Of a DNA stretch of 64,000 nt, positions 44,986 through 53,096 are shown piece by piece. The position numbers and the translations under genes are program-made. Below the pieces are notes generated by a model, which ran no database searches, was not told the origin of the DNA, and saw nothing but the letters and a program-made list of their open reading frames with translations. Location of the stretch: assembly GCA_026419195.1 (NCBI GenBank), contig JANZZV010000008.1, positions 18,915-82,914 on the forward strand. Reading direction: 5' to 3'. Source of the DNA: Fervidobacterium sp. (GTDB lineage: Bacteria > Thermotogota > Thermotogae > Thermotogales > Fervidobacteriaceae). The number at the start of each line of letters is the position of its first letter. Positions within the stretch are counted from its first letter, which is position 1.

Positions 44986-46137
44986 TTAACCAAATATCGC
45001 CAAAAACACACCAGCTGCTACGGCTGAACCTATAACTCCAGCAACGTTTGGTGACATGGCATGCATGAGGATGAAATTTGTCGGATCTTCTTCCTGAGCA
45101 AGTTTCTGAGCAACTCTCGCGGAATCAGGTACAGCGGAAACTCCAGCCGCTCCTATCAAAGGATTAACTTTATCTTTCAAAAACAAATTCATCAACTTAG
45201 CAAACAATATACCTGAAGCTAAGGCTGAAACAAAAGCAAACGCACCCATTCCAAAAACAAGCAATGATTGTGGTTTTAAGAATATGTCTGCTCTTGCTGA
45301 AGCACCTACAGAAAGGCACAATAAAATTGTTGTTGTGTCAAGTATATACTTACTCGCAGCCTCCACTAATCTTTTAACATTTCCTACTTCTCTTAGCAGA
45401 TTTCCAAACATAAGTGGACCCACGAGTGTTAAAGATTGGGGAACAATAAGAGCAGTCACAAGTGTAGTTACAAGCGAAAATACTATTTTTTCTGTCTTAG
45501 AAACTTTCCTTGGTGGTTTCATTCTTATCAAGCGCTCTTTTTTTGTCGTAAGAAGCTTAGAAACGGGAGGTTGTAAAATTGGTATAAGTGCAATGTAAGA
45601 GTATGCAGCTATCGCAATTATAGAAAGAAGTTCAGGAGAAAATTTTGTTGCTACGTATATGGAAGTTGGACCATCCGCTCCACCAATTATACCTATCGAA
45701 GCAGCTTGTTTGAAAGTGAATCCAAAAAACCTTGAAAGTATAAACGTTAAAAATATACCTATCTGCGCCGCACCACCAAGAAATATTGTAATCGGATATG
45801 AAATCATGAAAGAAAAGTCTGTTAAAGCACCTATACCGAGAAAAATTAATGGAGGATACACACCAAAATCCAAGCCTTTTTTGATGTAGTACATAAATCC
45901 GCCCGGTATAAATCGACCATCAGGAAATGTCTGTGGAGGATTTAAGATTCCAGTAGATAATGGGGGAATATTTGAAAGAACAATACCAAAAGCTATTGGT
46001 ATAAGAAGTAACGGTTCAGCGTCTTTTTTAACAGCAACATATATCAAAATACCAGCTATAGCAAGCATAACAAAATTGCCCAAAGTCATTTGAGCAAATG
46101 CCATTTTCTCAAAAAATAACAAAAACTGATGCAACAT
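44986..46137 (-). CDS. Na+-transporting decarboxylase beta subunit
   Basis: 383 residues with about nine membrane helices. The OadB/MmdB/GcdB signature GGADGPTSIYVATKFSPEL holds the Asp that couples biotin decarboxylation to Na+ movement; NAGVSAVPDSARVA-like motif near 330 (GVSAVPDSARVAQK) is also family-typical. It should complete the alpha/delta/biotin-carrier complex encoded at 36.9-39.3 kb, 5.7 kb away. ATG with GAGGAGG. Possible promoter TTGCAA-18-TACTAT at 46238-46209 (minus). Confidence 0.92.
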   Translation of the reverse strand: MLHQFLLFFEKMAFAQMTLGNFVMLAIAGILIYVAVKKDAEPLLLIPIAFGIVLSNIPPLSTGILNPPQTFPDGRFIPGGFMYYIKKGLDFGVYPPLIFLGIGALTDFSFMISYPITIFLGGAAQIGIFLTFILSRFFGFTFKQAASIGIIGGADGPTSIYVATKFSPELLSIIAIAAYSYIALIPILQPPVSKLLTTKKERLIRMKPPRKVSKTEKIVFSLVTTLVTALIVPQSLTLVGPLMFGNLLREVGNVKRLVEAASKYILDTTTILLCLSVGASARADIFLKPQSLLVFGMGAFAFVSALASGILFAKLMNLFLKDKVNPLIGAAGVSAVPDSARVAQKLAQEEDPTNFILMHAMSPNVAGVIGSAVAAGVFLAIFG

Positions 46138-46324
46138 ATTCTGCCTCCTCTCATAGCAATTACTATTAATCGTGTGACGTTTTCTGTTCTGACTTACTTC
46201 TCTCAGTTATAGTATACTCCTTATAAAATCAATTGCAAACTGCGAATAGTAAAACAAAAGAGAGCATAACACCGTTTTAACATAACTTTCCAATTTATTT
46301 ATTTTTGGAGTTATTTCAAAGACT

Positions 46325-47542
46325 TCAAAAAGAGATCGTTCCGTCTGCCGCTATTTTGAAACCATTCTTTCGTAGTTCATCTACCACCCTTTCTACGGGT
46401 ACGTCAATAAAAGCTGATATATCTTTTGCTGTTATTTTTGCCTCATTAAAGATATTCTCAAAGTATTTAATTGCCATCAAGACCCTCTGACCACTATTGG
46501 GGGTAAATTTCATACTTATCAATTTTTTGACCTGCTTTATCCTCATAAGTTGCGATTCAATTATCTTCAACACAAACTTTGGATTATTTTTAATATATTT
46601 CTCAATACCTTCGCACGAAATTGGTATTATCGCTGCAGGGGATATAGAGTATAAGGTTACCATTCTAATCTTTGAATCCAATAAAGCACCCTCGCCTACA
46701 AATTCACCTGGCTTGACTATAGACAACAATATCTCTTTGTCTTCGTAAAGTTTTACAGCTTTGAGGTAACCTTTCAAAACTAAGTATCCTTCGTTGGCTT
46801 TTTCGCCTTCGAGTGTAACCACCGTATATGGTGGCAACAATAGTCCGCCTTTCATAAAAATCTCAAGTATGTCTTGTTTTTGTCCACCATGTACAAAGGA
46901 AAACAAATATACATAAGACAGGCAATCTGAGTATTCCTTTGAATTTAACCTTCTAAGATGTAATTCTGCACTTTCCGGTTGTAAAATAATACTAAGTAAC
47001 GTATACCAAACCATTATTTCCTTACGTAATTCATCATTCACAGGTTCTGACAAGAGTCTTACAACAACATCAAAAGCTTCTTTAACGTATCCATTTGAAT
47101 AAAGACGCTTCGCATTTAGTATATCTTGAAAGATTCTATCATCTATTTTCATCGAATTTGGATGGATCCTTTTGAAATACCTCATCCTATCAGGTCCAAC
47201 GTATTCAGGTAATTCTCGAGATTCGGCAAGTTCAGAGTCTATCAACAATAAACGCTTCGATAACGAGTTTATAATAGTTCTTAAAATACTATCGTGGTTT
47301 TCAATTTGAAGAACTTCCTCAGGTCTAAATTGATAAAATGTTGCTTCGTCTGATTCGATTGTTACAATCTCTTCAGATGGTAAATCAAAAAAAGCCCATT
47401 CACCAAAGGTCCCATGTTCAAATGTTAGTTTCTTATTATGCAATTTAACAGAAACGATTCCTTCCACAAGGTAATAAATCTTTTTGACATTCTCACCAAA
47501 GTTATACAATATAGTTTCTCTTGGAAATGTAATTAAATCCAT
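46325..47542 (-). CDS. regulator with two cNMP-type domains, TPR-like middle and CRP-type HTH
   Basis: 405 residues. First CRP-like beta-roll ~5-110 (YNFGENVKKIYYLVEGIVSV), helical repeat segment ~140-220, second beta-roll ~225-335 (LKGYLKAVKLYEDKEI, VKPGEFVGEGALLDS, with a GEFVGEGAL cassette close to the canonical one), then a small winged helix (ITAKDISAFIDVPVERVVDELR). So one true-looking ligand pocket and one degenerate, in front of a DNA-binding end. ATG at 47542 is preferred over TTG at 47557. It lies between oadB and iadA, both same strand. Confidence 0.72.
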   Translation of the reverse strand: MDLITFPRETILYNFGENVKKIYYLVEGIVSVKLHNKKLTFEHGTFGEWAFFDLPSEEIVTIESDEATFYQFRPEEVLQIENHDSILRTIINSLSKRLLLIDSELAESRELPEYVGPDRMRYFKRIHPNSMKIDDRIFQDILNAKRLYSNGYVKEAFDVVVRLLSEPVNDELRKEIMVWYTLLSIILQPESAELHLRRLNSKEYSDCLSYVYLFSFVHGGQKQDILEIFMKGGLLLPPYTVVTLEGEKANEGYLVLKGYLKAVKLYEDKEILLSIVKPGEFVGEGALLDSKIRMVTLYSISPAAIIPISCEGIEKYIKNNPKFVLKIIESQLMRIKQVKKLISMKFTPNSGQRVLMAIKYFENIFNEAKITAKDISAFIDVPVERVVDELRKNGFKIAADGTISF

Positions 47543-47562
47543 AAAATCACATCCCAAAAGGA

Positions 47563-48714
47563 CTATTCAAACCAAAGACTTTTTAACTGCCCTTCTTTCA
47601 TGAGAAATTCACCTCTCGAAATTACTGAAACTACATCCCAGTCTTTCAAAAACACTATATCTGCATCACAGCCAGGAGAAATTCTTCCTTTTTCCCTAAG
47701 TTCAAGTACATTTGCAACATTTACAGTAGATAACTTAATTGCATCTTCAAACTTGACACCATTTTGAACTGCTATTTTGATTGTGTGAATCAACGCGCCA
47801 ACACTTCCCACATCAAGACCAACGAGATTTCCATTTTTATCAAACTTTGGCAGGCTGCCTTGTCCATCTGAGGAAATGGTAACGTTATCAAACAAGCTAT
47901 TCTCATACGCCATCAAGATACCATCAATCGTGTTAAATTCACTTGTATTAATATCCTCTGAAGGTTGAAGAGCTGTTAAATCTATGTATCCATCCATTTT
48001 CACAAATTCGAGCCCTTTTTCAAATAACTTCTTATTTCTCGACATGTGAGTTGGATAAAGATGCTTTATAGGAATTTCTGTGTATTTTATTATATCAAAT
48101 AACCAATCTATTCCTCTCACTCCACTTCCTATATGAAAGTTAACAATTCCAGGCTTTCCGGAAATCATTCCACCAACACGAGCGTCCGAAACTACTCTTA
48201 GGATCTCTTCATATGTAGGCTGAGAGGATCTGTGATCCGATATAGCTATTTCACCAACACCAATCACTTTATCTATAAGTATCAGATCCTTTTGAACACT
48301 TCCAGTGAAAGTGATTGGTGGGATTCTGTAGGAACCAGTGTAAATGTATGTGCTAAGTCCTTCCTTTTCAAGAGCTTTAGATTTTGCATACAGGTTTTCA
48401 AGACTTCTTGTGACGCTATCCGTTCCAAGACATCCTACAACAGTAGTTACACCGTTCATAATGCAATCTTTGATCCTTAACTCGGGTGTTCTTGTTGAAA
48501 AACCGCCCTCTCCTCCACCACCTGTAATGTGAACATGCGGATCGATTAAACCTGGTATAGCTATTAATCCTGATGCATTATACACCTCAACATCAGGCAT
48601 TAAAATATTCATTTCTCTCTCAATTCGAACAATTTTGCTTCCAGCAATCAATATATCAACACTTCCCAAATACTTAGGCGAGTAAACGTATGCGTTTTTT
48701 ATAAGTTTTATCAT
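47563..48714 (-). CDS. iadA: isoaspartyl dipeptidase (beta-aspartyl peptidase) family
   Basis: 383 residues of the amidohydrolase superfamily; cleaves beta-aspartyl dipeptides from damaged proteins. DPHVHITGGGGEGGFSTRTP, VVGCLGTDSVTR, ISDHRSSQP, KPGIVNFHIG, YPTHMSRN and TISSDGQGSLP follow E. coli IadA closely. The bridging ligand that is a carboxylated Lys in E. coli (GVKCAISDH) appears as Glu155 (GVGEIAISDH), with one extra Gly. ATG with AAGGAGAGG. Same direction as kbl and tdh but separated by a hairpin. Confidence 0.9.
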   Translation of the reverse strand: MIKLIKNAYVYSPKYLGSVDILIAGSKIVRIEREMNILMPDVEVYNASGLIAIPGLIDPHVHITGGGGEGGFSTRTPELRIKDCIMNGVTTVVGCLGTDSVTRSLENLYAKSKALEKEGLSTYIYTGSYRIPPITFTGSVQKDLILIDKVIGVGEIAISDHRSSQPTYEEILRVVSDARVGGMISGKPGIVNFHIGSGVRGIDWLFDIIKYTEIPIKHLYPTHMSRNKKLFEKGLEFVKMDGYIDLTALQPSEDINTSEFNTIDGILMAYENSLFDNVTISSDGQGSLPKFDKNGNLVGLDVGSVGALIHTIKIAVQNGVKFEDAIKLSTVNVANVLELREKGRISPGCDADIVFLKDWDVVSVISRGEFLMKEGQLKSLWFE

Positions 48715-48740
48715 ACATCCTCTCCTTAATAAATAGAACT

Positions 48741-48765
48741 ATCAGACGGCTGTGTGCCGTCTGAT
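48741..48765 (-). terminator. hairpin between kbl and iadA
   Basis: Perfect 10-bp stem ATCAGACGGC/GCCGTCTGAT, five-base loop. The following minus-strand sequence has few T, so it may act as a processing site or weak terminator. Confidence 0.5.
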
Positions 48766-48778
48766 AAATTTGAAATAA

Positions 48779-49966
48779 TCAAATTACACCTAATTTTTTT
48801 CCAATTTTTTCGAATTTTTCAAGTGCATAATCCAGGTCTTGTTTACTGTGTACAGCACTTATCATTACCCTGATTCTCGCTTTGCCTTTTGGAACCGTTG
48901 GATAACCAATTGATTGAGCAAACACACCTTCTTCAAATAATTCCTTACTGAATTGACTTGAAACCTTCGCATCGTAGAGCATAACAGGAGTAATTGGTGT
49001 CTGACTAACACCTATATCAAATCCAAGTTTTTTCATCTCCTCTTTAAAGTATTTTGCGTTATCCCACAATTTCTTAACACGTTCATCACTCTCTTGCAAT
49101 ATCTTAACTGCTTCAAGACAAGCTGCAACATCTGCAGGTGTTAATCCCGTACTAAAAAGGAAAGGTCTTGCTTTCTGTTTTAAGTATTTAACAATAGTTT
49201 CCTTACCAGCAATGTATCCACCAAGGACCCCAAATGCCTTTGAAAGCGTACCAATTTCCATGTCAACCTTTCCATGCAAACCAAAATGATCAACAATACC
49301 CCTACCACCTTTGCCAAGCACACCTTCACCATGTGCATCATCAACCATTACAGCCGCTTCATATTTATCAGCTAATTCTACAATCTCTGGTAAGGGAGCG
49401 ATATCTCCATCCATACTGAAGACACCATCTGTTACTATCAATATTCTCCTAGCTTTTTGAATATCCCTTGCTTCTTTTAATCGCGACTCAAGATCGTTCA
49501 TGTCGTTATGCCTGTAAACATATCTCTTTGCCTTTGATAACCTTACGCCATCGATAATACTTGCGTGATTCAGTTCATCAGATATAATTGCATCATTTTC
49601 GTCACCGAATATGGTAGGTATTGCGGCTTGATTTGCTACGAAACCTGATTGTAAGAATATCGTAGCATCAGCGCCTTTAAATTCAGCCAATGCCTTTTCA
49701 AGTTCCTCGTGGAGTTTCATCGTACCAGCTATGGTTCTTACCGCACCGGGACCAACTCCCCACTGATCTATAGCCCTTTTTGCAGCATTTTTCAATCTCT
49801 CGTCATTTGCAAAACCAAGGTAGTTGTTTGAACACAAATTCAAGACTTTCTTTCCATTTATGACTATCCATGAACCTTGCGGCGACTCGAGCGTGCGTAT
49901 ATTTATATATAATCCTTCGTTTTTCAAGCTTTCCATTTCATCTTCAAGTATTTTGTAATTAAGCAT
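48779..49966 (-). CDS. kbl: glycine C-acetyltransferase / 2-amino-3-ketobutyrate CoA ligase
   Basis: 395-residue PLP enzyme of the alpha-oxoamine synthase family. [39 protein letters not shown] and the Schiff-base lysine in [12 protein letters not shown] are present. Splits 2-amino-3-oxobutyrate with CoA to glycine and acetyl-CoA, completing threonine breakdown begun by Tdh. ATG with AGGGGG. 26 bases after tdh: a tdh-kbl operon. Confidence 0.92.
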   Translation of the reverse strand: MLNYKILEDEMESLKNEGLYINIRTLESPQGSWIVINGKKVLNLCSNNYLGFANDERLKNAAKRAIDQWGVGPGAVRTIAGTMKLHEELEKALAEFKGADATIFLQSGFVANQAAIPTIFGDENDAIISDELNHASIIDGVRLSKAKRYVYRHNDMNDLESRLKEARDIQKARRILIVTDGVFSMDGDIAPLPEIVELADKYEAAVMVDDAHGEGVLGKGGRGIVDHFGLHGKVDMEIGTLSKAFGVLGGYIAGKETIVKYLKQKARPFLFSTGLTPADVAACLEAVKILQESDERVKKLWDNAKYFKEEMKKLGFDIGVSQTPITPVMLYDAKVSSQFSKELFEEGVFAQSIGYPTVPKGKARIRVMISAVHSKQDLDYALEKFEKIGKKLGVI

Positions 49967-49992
49967 CCATGGAACCCCCTTTCAAAACTATC

Positions 49993-51039
49993 TTAATCTA
50001 AATTTAAGACAACTTTACCACATTTCTTATTTATCATCAGTTCAAAACCTTTTTCCCACTCATCGAAAGGTAAAACATGAGTAACGACCTTTGAGAGATC
50101 CACCTTTTTTGTTCTCAACAATTCATCGGCAGTTCTCCATGTTTCAAACATTCTTCTTCCGGTTATACCGTACACAGTTAAACCTCTCATTGTAATCAAA
50201 GAATCGAAGTTTACATCTATTTTGCCACCAAATATACCCAGTATCGAAACTTCTCCACCCATTGTGACACACCTTAATCCATCTTCAAAAGCTTTTCTGT
50301 TTCCACTCATTTCAAGCAAAACATCAACACCGTCGTCTAACATTTTGTACACTTCTTTTACCAAGTCTTTTTCAGCTGGATTTATAACAACATCAGCGCC
50401 ATTTTCTATTGCCATATTAATTCTCATTCGATCAACTTCTGAGACTATAACTGTACTTGCGCCAGCTACCTTTGCTATTTGCACAGCCATTAACCCAATT
50501 GGGCCGGCACCGGTGATCAACACATTCTTACCAAGTAAATTAGTTACAGCTGCCGTGTGTATTGCATTACCAAACGGTTCCATAACCGAGGCAAAATCAA
50601 GAGGAATTTCGGACGAAAATTTCCATAACACACTCTCAGGTATAACTGCGTATTGCGCAAAAATACCGTTTGTATCTACCCCCAGGATCTTTAAATCTTT
50701 ACATATATGCATTCTTCCAGTCCGACATTGATAACAACTTTCACATGGTATATGAGTTTCCGCAGCGACAAGATCACCAATCTTGACCCTTGTAACAGCG
50801 CTTCCGATAGCAATAACCTCACCCGCCATTTCATGCCCAACGATCAGAGGAGGATTTATTCTCGATTGTGACCATTCATCCCACTTATATATATGTACAT
50901 CCGTTCCACATATTGATGCCCTGCGAACTTTTACTAACACATCCCTTGGACCGAGTTCTGATGGCGCTTGTACATCTTTCATTACAAGCCCTGGTCCTTG
51001 TTTTTCTTTCATTATCGCTTTCATAACTGTCGTCCCCAA
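49993..51039 (-). CDS. tdh: L-threonine 3-dehydrogenase
   Basis: 348-residue zinc medium-chain dehydrogenase. Catalytic-zinc residues in ASICGTDVHIYKWDEW and VGHEMAGEV; structural-zinc Cys cluster CESCYQCRTGRMHIC; NAD loop GAGPIGLMAVQIAK. Oxidises threonine to 2-amino-3-oxobutyrate, substrate of the adjacent Kbl. TTG at 51039 chosen, eight bases after GGGGAGG; the E. coli-like start would be the ATG at 51024. The frame extends to 51105 but without an SD. Confidence 0.93.
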   Translation of the reverse strand: MGTTVMKAIMKEKQGPGLVMKDVQAPSELGPRDVLVKVRRASICGTDVHIYKWDEWSQSRINPPLIVGHEMAGEVIAIGSAVTRVKIGDLVAAETHIPCESCYQCRTGRMHICKDLKILGVDTNGIFAQYAVIPESVLWKFSSEIPLDFASVMEPFGNAIHTAAVTNLLGKNVLITGAGPIGLMAVQIAKVAGASTVIVSEVDRMRINMAIENGADVVINPAEKDLVKEVYKMLDDGVDVLLEMSGNRKAFEDGLRCVTMGGEVSILGIFGGKIDVNFDSLITMRGLTVYGITGRRMFETWRTADELLRTKKVDLSKVVTHVLPFDEWEKGFELMINKKCGKVVLNLD

Positions 51040-51123
51040 TTTAATCGCCTCCCCAAATTTACAATATTTTTCAAGCTTATCTACTAAATAAGGACTTACT
51101 TTCAATCCTCTACCGCAATTTAA

Positions 51124-51152
51124 ATTATACTACCTAACTTAAAACCTATGAA
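51124..51152 (-). promoter_or_regulatory. promoter for tdh-kbl
   Basis: Minus-strand TTCATA (51152-51147), 17-base spacer, perfect TATAAT (51129-51124). About 75 bases before the chosen tdh start. Confidence 0.58.
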
Positions 51153-51300
51153 TTACGGTAAGACAAAAATCAGTAAAGCATATAAAAGGAAAAGGAAACT
51201 CTAAGGTTTATAGTCACATAATTTGTTATATTTTGATCTTTTCAATACTTTTTGAGCATATAGCACTCTCAACGGAAAAGGCAAAAATTTCAGTGATTAT

Positions 51301-53091
51301 TTATTCATGACGACCTAACATTTCTTCTTCTTTCTCTTGGACAAATTGATTCATGTACAGCCTATAATATTTTCCTCTTAATTTCATCAGTTGTTCATGC
51401 GTACCTTCCTCGACAATATTACCAGCCTCAATTACAATTATCTTATCAGCTCCTCGAATAGTTGATAGCCTATGTGCAATTACAAAACTTGTTCGACCAT
51501 GAAGTATTTTATGTATAGCATCCTGTATTAAATGTTCAGTATATGCATCTATTGAACTTGTAGCTTCATCAAGCACGATGATTTTTGGGTTTGAAATCAC
51601 AACTCTTGCCAATGCAATTAGTTGTCTCTGACCAACTGATAATTTTGCCCCAGCTTCACCAACATCTGTGTCGTATCCATTTTCAAGCTTTGTTATAAAT
51701 TCGTGAGCATTGACAAGTTTTGCCGCGTTCACGATTTCTTCAAATGTGGCTTCGAGTTTTCCATATCTAATATTTTCAGCTACACTTCCACTAAACAAAT
51801 GTGGAGTTTGAGGCACGTAACCTATTTGACTTCGCAAAGAATGTAGTTTTATCCTTTTGTAATCTATACCATCAATGTAAATTTTTCCTTTAACTGGTTC
51901 ATAAAACCTCCCAATCAAATTAACTATCGTCGTCTTTCCAGAACCTGTCTCACCAACGATAGCTATAGTCTCGCCTTTTCGTACCTTTAAATTAAAAGAT
52001 TTCAAGACCCAGTCACCTTTTGAGTATTTAAACGATACATTATCAAAAATCACTTCTCCTTCAATTTGTACATCAATACTTCCTGGTTCATCGTATACCT
52101 CAGGTTTTGTATCAATAAGTTCTATAACACGTTCAGCGGCTGCCTGTGCAGACACTAATTCTGCCAAAATGCGCGCAAGTTGTTGTACCGGTTCAAAAAA
52201 TTGTATCGAGTAGGATATAGCAGCTGCAAGCGTACCAAAGCTTATCAAACCCATATGAACGTTCTTACCTCCGAATACAAGCAATAAAGCTGTAACCACG
52301 TTGCCTATAAACAAAACAATCGGTGTGTACACCCCAGAAAGAATTATCCCCTTGATTGACGCTACCCTTAGATCACGGGTTTGTTTCTTGAAGTCGTGAG
52401 CCCTCATATCTTCAATCGAAAGTACCTTTGTTGTCTTTGCACCAATTAAACCTTCGTTAAACGTACCAGTTACTTCAGACACGAGTTTCCTAACCTTTCT
52501 AAACTGCTCTAATATCAGTTTTTGAAAATATAAACTCACAATTCCTAGTGGTGGAATTGCAAAAACAATAAACAACGCAAGTCTCCAATCCAAAAAGAAT
52601 GAGTAAATTAATATGAATATCATCGAAGAAACTGCCCAAACACCGTCAACTATCTGCCAAGACATTACTGAACTTATTCTTTGTACATCAGACATTATTC
52701 TTGAAATCAAAAATCCGGTTTGAGTGCTATCAAAAAATGATAGAGAGAGACTTTGAAGCTTCTTAAAAGCAGCGTTTCGTATGTCGAAAGACATGCCATT
52801 TTCTATTTTTCCAGCAAGCATTATTAAAAAATACGTTCCTGCAGATTGCACCACAACTACAAAAGAAAAAAGTAATGCAAATTTTTCAAATCCCCTAAAA
52901 CTTTTTTTAATTACAAAATTATCAATTGCATACTTCGTAAGATAGGGATAAGTAGCATCTATGAATCCAACAAGAATCATAACACCTATCAATCCCAACA
53001 TATGAAACTTATAATTTTTTATGAATTCACCAAATCTTTTCCACACTGCAAAATCAAATCTCTTTTTCTCATCCTTAATCAATTCTTCCAT
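51301..53091 (-). CDS. ABC exporter half-transporter, catalytically competent subunit
   Basis: 596 residues: six membrane helices (~20-320) and a nucleotide-binding domain. Walker A GETGSGKTT, Q-loop, Walker B IIVLDEATS with the catalytic Glu, H-loop IAHRLS. The signature is LSVGQ instead of LSGGQ, the deviation expected on the degenerate side of a heterodimer. It resembles the TM288/BmrD-type partner. ATG at 53091, eight bases after AAGGAG; GTG at 53100 is too near. Five bases after the upstream half-transporter. Confidence 0.9.
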   Translation of the reverse strand: MEELIKDEKKRFDFAVWKRFGEFIKNYKFHMLGLIGVMILVGFIDATYPYLTKYAIDNFVIKKSFRGFEKFALLFSFVVVVQSAGTYFLIMLAGKIENGMSFDIRNAAFKKLQSLSLSFFDSTQTGFLISRIMSDVQRISSVMSWQIVDGVWAVSSMIFILIYSFFLDWRLALFIVFAIPPLGIVSLYFQKLILEQFRKVRKLVSEVTGTFNEGLIGAKTTKVLSIEDMRAHDFKKQTRDLRVASIKGIILSGVYTPIVLFIGNVVTALLLVFGGKNVHMGLISFGTLAAAISYSIQFFEPVQQLARILAELVSAQAAAERVIELIDTKPEVYDEPGSIDVQIEGEVIFDNVSFKYSKGDWVLKSFNLKVRKGETIAIVGETGSGKTTIVNLIGRFYEPVKGKIYIDGIDYKRIKLHSLRSQIGYVPQTPHLFSGSVAENIRYGKLEATFEEIVNAAKLVNAHEFITKLENGYDTDVGEAGAKLSVGQRQLIALARVVISNPKIIVLDEATSSIDAYTEHLIQDAIHKILHGRTSFVIAHRLSTIRGADKIIVIEAGNIVEEGTHEQLMKLRGKYYRLYMNQFVQEKEEEMLGRHE

Positions 53092-53096
53092 TATCA

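Noticed and set aside
48741..48765. Hairpin between kbl and iadA as a riboswitch
   Set aside because: A single 10-bp stem without further conserved-looking structure; a weak terminator or processing site is simpler.
50222..50731. 169-codon open frame on the plus strand
   Set aside because: Antisense shadow of tdh, which is a clear family member over its full length.
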